From contig NJPS01000011.1 of the NCBI GenBank assembly GCA_002946415.1, positions 310,001-374,000 on the forward strand: a stretch of 64,000 nucleotides of DNA, given 5' to 3'. The notes beneath the pieces are model-generated. The model searched no databases, had not been told where the DNA came from, and saw nothing but the letters and a program-made list of their open reading frames with translations. The stretch comes from Rutstroemia sp. NJR-2017a BVV2. Lineage: Eukaryota; Ascomycota; Leotiomycetes; Helotiales; Rutstroemiaceae. Position numbers and translations under genes: made by a program. Below, one piece after another: positions 57,311-64,000 of the stretch (positions are counted from its first letter, which is position 1; each line of letters starts with the position of its first letter).

Positions 57311-59855
57311 ATGGGTGGAGAAGCACCCAAAAATCAAGATACGGTGAAGGGTGAAAACAAATCTTCACGTCCTCAACCATGGAGGAAGTTCTTCGCCACT
57401 CACACTGAAAATACACCGCGTTCACGTAGTGGCTCGTTTACAACTTGCTCAGAGACTCCTGGTTTACTATGTCGCTCAATCAAACGTTTTGTGGGCGATG
57501 ACCTCTACTCAAAATTTAGCACACACCTTCAGACTGCACGCAGCCATCTCCCACGCATCAACTTCATCACAGTACATTATACATACTTCATCACAACATG
57601 TCTAATCAGCTCTCTGATCTTCTGGGGTTCTTCCCAACCCTCCAAAAGCATCAGCTACACAGACTCCCTCTTCCTAGTCATCTCCGCCATGACCGAAGCC
57701 GGTCTCAACACTGTTGACCTCTCCACCATGACGACATTCCAGCAAGTGCTGCTCTGGCTGCTGATAATCTTTGGCTCGGCCGTATTTGTCTCCATTTCCA
57801 CCATCCTGACGCGGAAACGCTACTTTGAGCTACGGTTCAAACACGTGGTGGAGATGCAGAAGGCTTCACGACGCACTTATCGTCTCTCGCTTGCGATGTC
57901 CAGACGCACATCTACGAGTAGAGGGCGGGAGAACGATGGAGATGAACGATCAATTTTCGAACGGATACGAAGTGCGTCGCGTGACGTCGCTTCTTCTTCC
58001 GGAAAGACAAAAAAGATCGCGTGGAACTTACCGGTCTTGAACACGTCGCTGAGCACCAGTCGAAATGAGACAGCCCCAAGGACGGCGACGAGCGAGCAAA
58101 TCAGTCCGCTGGCCTCGCCGACTGTCGATCATATTACTTTTGCGCCTGACCCAGAAACGGTGAAATCGAAACAGGCTGAGCGAAATATCAATGGTGAAAG
58201 CTCATCAGCGAGTACGCTCAATGAACAAACGGGGGAATCGAGCAATTTCAAACGAAGAGGGAAAGAGGAACCATCCAATGAAGAAGAGGATGATGATGCC
58301 CAGAAACTACAGCATTGGGAATACCCGAGTTACCTCAATAAATACACCACAGGGCACAACGCACAATTCCACGGTCTCACCAAAGCGGAGAGAGAGCATT
58401 TAGGGGGCGTTGAATATCAAGCTATCAGTCTCTTGGCGTGGATCGTGCCAATCTATTGGATTTTATGGCAGTTTTTGGGTGGGCTTGGGCTGGCGTTGTA
58501 TATTGGTTACAATAAAGCGAGTGTGGCCGAGGAGAATGGTATTAATCCTTGGTATGTTATTTTCTGATATTTAACTGGATTGGAAGGGTTGACTGATCTC
58601 TCTTTAGGTGGCTGGGGATCTTCAATGCGATTTCTGCATTTAATAACTCGGGGATGAGTCTGCTGGATGCGAATATGGTAAGTTGGGGAAATGCGTTTCA
58701 TAGGGATGTTTGCTGATAAATGGACAGATACCCTTCCGTACTTCTGTTTATACGCTCATTACGATGGGTCTGTTGATTCTTGCTGGTAATACTGCTTATC
58801 CTATTTGTAAGTCCATTTGATCATTCAGTTTGGGAAGCCCACACTATGCTTCGTTTCCATGCACCAGTCTGAATTGCTAGATACATTTCTCCCCCGCACC
58901 GCCTCTACAGACATCTCAGCATCTGAATCATATCATATCCTCATGAAACAGTACTAACACCTCCCCAGTCCTCCGCCTAATAATCTGGACCCTCCTCAAA
59001 CTCCTCACCTACTTCTTCCCCTCCTCCCCACACATCCCCACCCTCATCTTCATCCTCCGCTACCCCCGCCGCGTCTACACCAACCTCTTCCCACGCACCC
59101 AAACCCTCTGGCTTCTCTTCATGATCCTCACCCTCAACGCCATCGACTGGGCCGCCTTCGAGCTCCTCAACATCAACAACCCCTCCGTTGCCATCATCCC
59201 CGGCCACTTCCGCATCCTCGACGGCCTCTTCCAAGCAATCGCCGTGCGCTGCGGTGGCTTCTACATCATTTCTATGACCGAATTACGTATTGGTTTGCAG
59301 TTGCTTTATGTTATCATGATGTACATCTCCGCGTATCCCGTCATCATCACCATGCGTCATTCGAATGTCTACGAAGAGCAATCACTCGGAATCTACACCA
59401 CCCACAACCCCGAAGAACCATCCGCATCCCCCTCTCCCCTCCGCTCCTCCCAATCCCGCGCCTTCATCTCCCTACAACTCCGCTCCCAACTCTCGCACGA
59501 CCTGTGGTGGCTCGTCCTCGCCACCCTCCTCATAACCTGCATCGAAGTCTCGCATTTCGAGGCCGATCCCGTGACGTACTCGGTGTTTAACATTATTTTC
59601 GAGGTTGTAAGCGCGTATGGGTGTGTGGGGATTAGTACGGGGCTGCCGGGGAAGAATTATAGTTTCTCCGGGGGGTGGCATACGGCGAGTAAGGTGGTGC
59701 TTTGTGTGGTTATGTTGAGGGGGAGGCATAGGGGGTTGCCGGTGGGGTTGGATAGGGCGGTTAGGTTGGGGGGGTTGGGGGAGGGGGAGGGGGTTGGGGG
59801 TGAGGTTAGAGAGAGGGGGAGGGAGGGGGAGGTGGGGGAGAAGGTGGGGGTCTAG
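57311..59855 (+). CDS. TRK1: TRK-type potassium transporter
   Basis: Four exons: 57311-58551, 58608-58677, 58728-58806, 58969-59855; 2277 nt, 758 aa. TRK proteins are plasma-membrane high-affinity K+ uptake systems built from four membrane-pore-membrane units. The four pore loops are visible: SAMTEAGLNT (125-134), SAFNNSGMSL, AVRCGGFYI and SAYGCVGISTG, each with the selectivity glycine. The long hydrophilic loop between units 1 and 2 is cytoplasmic, Ser/Thr/Glu-rich and contains RRTS- and RSAS-type sites suggesting kinase control. The family-specific LRGRHRGLPVGLDRA stands near the C-terminus. The tail after it is an odd Gly/Glu/Arg run encoded by extremely G-rich DNA. Splice sites were set by frame and by conserved pore-loop sequence. 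Confidence 0.93.
59750..59851 (+). other. G-run tract at the 3' end of the TRK gene
   Basis: The coding strand has more than ten runs of three to eight G within about 100 bp (gggggggttgggggaggggg and so on), enough for several G-quadruplexes in DNA or mRNA. It encodes the low-complexity C-terminal tail. Confidence 0.75.
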
Positions 59856-60454
59856 GTGTATGTATAGGAGAGCAAGAAGTGGTGGGAGTATGGAAGAACA
59901 ATCTTCCAAGGCGCTCAATGGATAGCGAGACTCTCTGGATTGGTTAAAGAAAGGAAAACGATACGAACGAAAACTTAACGATAAGACGACCATGGAAATA
60001 GAATCTACGCACGAGCATAATGAACTCATAGATTGGCGTTCAGGAATCTTAAAATTAGAAGACAGAGAAGAAAATGGAAAAGATGCGATCATAGAATTGA
60101 ATAGGATAGGATAGAATAGCAGTGCGGGATGGAATGGTTAGAATAAGACCATTAGATGATATGCATACGCATTAAGTTGAGTTGAATAAATATTTGAGAT
60201 ATTTTAAGCATGTATCGTGCCCTCATGCGTGTCTAAAAATGATAATACACCAAAAAGGTGTTGTTTACTTAAAGGGTTCTACCAAATTGAAATTTGGAGA
60301 TTTTGATATGATGATCAGTCTATAGATGCCTGGAGCTTGGAAATGCTTAAAATCTTTATCATTAAATTCGTAATAGACTATACTATATTGAATCCGCAGG
60401 TTTATTTATTATATCATCTTCTCCCGACATCGCATAGCCCTCCATCAACCCCCC
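59856..60454. other. Intergenic region, convergent gene ends
   Basis: 3' flanks of TRK1 (+) and the short-chain dehydrogenase (-). AT-rich, no gene. Confidence 0.5.
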
Positions 60455-61308
60455 TCACCAACTCAACACCCCACCCTTTCCAATCAACCTCCCCACCTCC
60501 CCATCCCTCTCCCCCTCCACCACACTCCTCAACAGCGTACCCCCCAACCTCGCATCCCCGGCCCCCATCTCCCTCGCCTTCTCTCTTAAACCCCCTAAAT
60601 CCGTAACCAGCATCCCAGGACTCACACCCCACACCTTGACTCCATCCGCTTTCAACTTATGGTTCCAATCCAGCATCAGCATATTCAACGCCGTCTTACT
60701 GCAGCGGTAGCCAATCGTCTCGAAGCTGACCTGTTTCGGCCATCCAGAGGGAAGAGCCGGTGTCGGGAAGTACTTCTCCCCAGCTTGGTTTATCGCGCTG
60801 AGCCCTGCGACGAAGATTAGCTGCGGAGAGGAGGATGCCAGGAGCAGGGGGACGAAGGTCCAGGTTAGGACGTGTGTGCCGGAGACGTTGGTGTCGTAGG
60901 CGAGGTTGAAGCAGGTGCGGAGGGAGACTTGGTTGTTGAGGAAGGCAATGTCGAAGGTTGCGCCTAGGGGAGGGGGGAGTTAGTATTTGGGAGATTTGAG
61001 AGATGTGATGTAGGGTACATACCAGCGTTGTTGATGAGAGTATCGATATACCCGTGTTTGCTCTTGACCTGCTCATAAGCCTTTTCGATTGATTCGTCGC
61101 TGTTGAGATCGACTTGCAGCGTCTCAAAGGTGTTTGTCGTCTCGGGACATTCCTTTTGGAGATTCGCGGTTGCGGCTTGGGCTTTTTCTAAGGAACGACT
61201 GCCCATGAGGATGTGGTATGGCTTGCTGGATTGCAGGAGTGCTTTCACGGTTTCGTAGCCAACGCCATTGTTGCCGCCGGTGACGAGGACAATTTTTCGT
61301 GATGCCAT
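60455..61308 (-). CDS. Short-chain dehydrogenase/reductase
   Basis: Two exons: 61308-61023 and 60963-60455 (59-nt intron with tactaac branch site); 795 nt, 264 aa. It has a classical Rossmann-fold NAD(P)-dependent oxidoreductase layout. The cofactor motif TGGNNGVG is at 10-17, with SRS after beta-2 (suggesting NADP preference). NNAG (93-96) is split by the intron, catalytic Ser is near 149 (VAGLSAI), and YRCSK gives Tyr179 and Lys183. SPGMLVTDLGG is the usual PG motif. The substrate is unknown; these proteins often reduce carbonyls in secondary metabolism or detoxification. The tail (DGEVGRLIGKGGVLSW) is typical of fungal carbonyl-reductase-like SDRs. Confidence 0.92.
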
Positions 61309-62551
61309 TGCTGGTACGAGACTTGGATTTGGTTAATGAGTAGATAAATGCAGTATTTTGGAATCTGATGGCTGAGTATCTGCCATCTTGCACAGAACTC
61401 TCCCGTCTTTTTGTAGTCTCTTCGTCGTGCCTAGAATAGCATCAAGATGCGCATCAACCGGAGATATCATTAACGCCATTCTTGGCTCCAGAAGCCATCA
61501 TAACAATCTTTGTAATCAAAATCCTTCCCTCCAGCCATTTGCACACCTATTCTCGCAGGTATTAACAAATCCGGAAATTTCGAAGCTGAAGAGAATATCT
61601 GCTCGTGACGAAGCTTGGATGTTCAGGCACAAAACGAACCCCACCAGGAACAGACTAACCGCATCGGGAGATACCCTCGAGATGGTTCGGTGCTAGGCTT
61701 GGATCGGCCTTTGGTGGGGTCCTGGAATTAAGTTTTGGGAGTAGCTTAGCTCCGTTTATACTAACGACTTGCTTCAACGACGAATTTCGACTCCGATGCG
61801 TAGGTGAGCTGTGAAAGCTTGAGACGGATTTCTGTGCAAAATACGCTGTTGATGGCACACAGGCTTTGATTGCACGTGAATTGAAGGGAAATGTCATGAT
61901 GTGGAGATGGACGTTGAGCCCTTCGAGGCTGATACACGCTCCGATCACCTTGTGCACCATAGGCGCAACGTGAGGGGGAGGAGACAGCCACGGAGCAATC
62001 TCTGGTAACACATCTCGAAGCTAGCTTCGGAATTTAGCTTTCTCCGTTGTCCACAGGATGTTGTTTTTATGCCACGAAAAAATCCTATGCCCCGCTTTAG
62101 CCATAATACAAAGCTGTTCGCTGTCGTGAAGCAGTTCGAGGAAGTGAGTAGCTCTTTGCCGAGGAGAGTGAGGTCGTGTTTGTTGGGTGACTGTGAGGCG
62201 GCGGTGTTATTGTAATTTCTCAGAGAGTATGATTATGATGACTTTAGAGTTGGTCTGAGTTTCTGCCATATGGGTCTACTTGTATTGCCTTATATAGCTC
62301 GAAACAGTGAAATGTTTATACTACATCAAATACCCTTACTTCCACTTACCTCATGCTGTATATGTTGCCCATCTCCGTCAAAACTGCTGCGAAAAGTCGA
62401 GGCTCACCTTATACTACGAATGAATGAGGTCTACGAATCTTGGAGATCGCCGTCACCTTTCTTCGACCGACTCTCGGCGAGTTTAACGGCTACCTATTCT
62501 CAATTGCGCTTCAGGCTTTCGGGAGTTCATCACAACATATACAATCTAAAG
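61309..62551. other. Intergenic region between divergent SDR and DUF1772 genes
   Basis: Upstream DNA of both genes. A minus-strand 118-aa ORF (61655-62011) has no recognised family and is probably spurious. Confidence 0.5.
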
Positions 62552-63168
62552 ATGGCAGCTACCATATCCATTTTCCGCAGTGTACAAGTCTTGGGTATCA
62601 CGGGATCAGCTTACTTAGCTGGTATGTCCACTTTCAGAAATTCACGTCTCTCATCTCACCCTTCGCTGCGCATCTCTTTCGTGCACTAAATCGAAGGCCT
62701 CTTTCTCATGGTGAAGCCTAACTCAACTCTCTTCTAGGAAACATCGCCGGCGTCTCTCTCAGTAGTGCGCCTGCCGTGCTCAAAGCAGCCAAAACCAGTG
62801 AAGATACCGCAAGACACCATAGCGCTCTCTTCCAGATTGCTGCAGAACGCCATCAAACTCCCGTGGTTGTTTCAGCTTTGTCGTTTGCGTATCTAGCTTG
62901 GAGAGTACGCAGGGTTGGTGGCCGTACCGCAATGAGATACGGTATGGCGGGCTGTGTGACTTTGGGGTTCATTCCATATACACGGCTGGTTGTGGAGCCG
63001 ACCAATAAAACCCTTCTTTCTAAGGTGGCAGAGGCCGAGCGAGGAGAGAAAGTGGACAATCAAGAGATTGATATGCTGGTGGTGAAATTGGCTGATTTGA
63101 ATATAGTTGCGAGTATGTTCCCCATGATGGGAGCGATGATGTGTTTGATGGTAGCTCTTGGCATGTAA
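62552..63168 (+). CDS. DUF1772 (anthrone-oxygenase-like) membrane protein
   Basis: Two exons, 62552-62621 and 62738-63168; 501 nt, 166 aa. Four hydrophobic segments are visible (FRSVQVLGITGSAYLAGNIA, PVVVSALSFAYLAW, MAGCVTLGFIPYTRLVV, NIVASMFPMMGAMMCLMVAL). The signature FIPYTRLVVEPTNKTL belongs to DUF1772, which includes small anthrone oxygenases of polyketide pathways as well as many uncharacterised proteins. No polyketide synthase is adjacent, so a biosynthetic role is not implied here. Confidence 0.88.
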
Positions 63169-63779
63169 AGTGCAACAATGGAGGTCCAACAAGTCGTGTA
63201 TCAGCAACATATTATACGACGCTCGGCAATCTTCTCCGGTCACCGTAGTCCGGGGAATGACTAGGCCTGCTTTACAAGACCTTTATCGTTGGTTCGGTAA
63301 TATCGCATGTTTCCTTTGTCCTCAGTCAAGTATCCTCCAATCCCACCGTTGCGCATGTACTGGCAGAGCCTTGATGTTTGTTTACCCCTTTAGGAACTGC
63401 ATTACTGTCGGCGGCAATGCACCGACTACCGATCCGCGGCGCTGACATGATCCTGCCCATAAGCACTAACTTACGCCGCACTAATCGGTCCCGTCGGTGA
63501 ATAAAGTCAAAGTACGGCGGACTTACCTATTGTCCGACGTTAAACCTCGCCTTGTTTGCTATTTATATGAGGTATTGCTCCCTGCATACTGATCTGCATA
63601 ACCTTAATTTGGATTCCTTCCTCCTCGTACCTGAGGACCTCTTATACAAAAGGTTCACCTTTCCTTCTTTCTATCCCTCATTGAATCTGATCCTCAACAT
63701 CACACAATCCCCTCGACATCACACAATCGCCTCGACATCACACCACCACCACCACCACCACCGACGAACGACCAACAAC
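63169..63779. other. Promoter/leader region of the last gene
   Basis: Between the DUF1772 gene and the b5-reductase gene, both on +. The final 120 bp contain a short tandem repeat and a CAC run. No other gene is seen. Confidence 0.5.
63697..63764. repeat. 19-bp tandem repeat plus CAC run in leader
   Basis: Two to three copies of cacacaatcgcctcgacat are followed by a run of cac triplets, ending just before the start codon at 63780. Probably part of the 5' leader. Confidence 0.7.
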
Positions 63780-64000
63780 ATGCAACGCTCAACACTCGTG
63801 AACTTGGGACTGCGCACTCGAGTCCAAAAGGCCAACTTTGGACTGGCAGCGGGAGTCGCAATCACGGGTATCGCTGCCTACTCATTCTACTCGTACTCCT
63901 CTTCAGATGCCAAGACACAAACATCCTCGCCTCCAAAAGTATTCGGAAATGGACCTGTCTTCAAATCATTACAACTCAACAGCGTTGAGACTCTAAATCA
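63780..64000 (+). CDS. MCR1: NADH-cytochrome b5 reductase, mitochondrial type (5' part)
   Basis: The frame opens at 63780 (MQRSTLVNLGLRTRVQKANF) and runs off the window end with no stop, 73 complete codons. A basic N-terminal presequence is followed by a single hydrophobic segment (GLAAGVAITGIAAYSFYSY) and then KVFGNGPVFKSLQLNSVETL, the start of the FAD-binding barrel of Mcr1-type reductases. These pass electrons from NADH to cytochrome b5 or other acceptors at the outer membrane/intermembrane space and help sterol synthesis and ascorbate recycling. The FAD and NADH motifs lie beyond the window, so the assignment rests on the N-terminal layout. Confidence 0.75.
   Translation, partial: MQRSTLVNLGLRTRVQKANFGLAAGVAITGIAAYSFYSYSSSDAKTQTSSPPKVFGNGPVFKSLQLNSVETLN

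Noticed and set aside
61655..62011. 118-aa minus-strand ORF beginning MLPEIAPWL
   Set aside because: No recognisable domain, lies in the promoter region between two divergent genes, composition like random sequence.

Overview
This is a eukaryotic nuclear window from a filamentous ascomycete. Genes are separated by long non-coding stretches. Introns are short (mostly 44-110 nt, GT..AG). Families restricted to or expanded in Pezizomycotina are present: HET-NACHT receptors, Clr5-domain ankyrin proteins, DUF1772 proteins. The protein flavour and AT-rich, pyrimidine-rich intergenic DNA fit Leotiomycetes (a Sclerotinia/Botrytis/Monilinia-like genome), but that placement is inference. Most multi-exon models below were checked by arithmetic: the joined exon lengths divide by three and the reading frame stays open.

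Layout. 1-8 kb: BTB/POZ protein (-) and mitochondrial phosphate carrier (-), then about 4.5 kb with no convincing gene. 8.6-10.5 kb: an FAD/NADPH reductase of the cytochrome P450 reductase fold without a flavodoxin domain. 11.6-15.8 kb: a four-exon Clr5-ankyrin-transmembrane protein (1331 aa) whose ankyrin repeats are nearly identical at DNA level. 16 kb: a three-copy direct repeat. 17.5-23.7 kb: nitroreductase, type-B carboxylesterase with palindromic repeats upstream, and a DJ-1/PfpI protein carrying an unusual Arg/Ser insert. 23.7-36 kb: gene-poor, AT-rich accessory island with fold-back elements, a 350-bp MITE, a decayed WD40 region and an intact HET-NACHT-ankyrin NLR. 36-44.5 kb: an unrecognised disordered protein with an in-frame stop before a second ORF, a cytochrome P450, and UTP4 (ribosome biogenesis). 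46-47.5 kb: a secreted protein. 47.5-54.3 kb: another gene-poor stretch. 54.3-64 kb: PNG1-type peptide:N-glycanase, TRK potassium transporter, short-chain dehydrogenase, DUF1772 membrane protein, and the 5' part of a cytochrome b5 reductase that runs off the end.

Most genes are independent housekeeping or metabolic units and no clear biosynthetic cluster is seen. The most interesting parts are the DJ-1-like protein with five clustered basophilic-kinase consensus sites (197-230), the HET-NACHT-ANK receptor beside the remains of a WD40 NLR (probable repeat-domain replacement), the homogenised ankyrin arrays in two unrelated genes, and the paired palindromes in front of the esterase.
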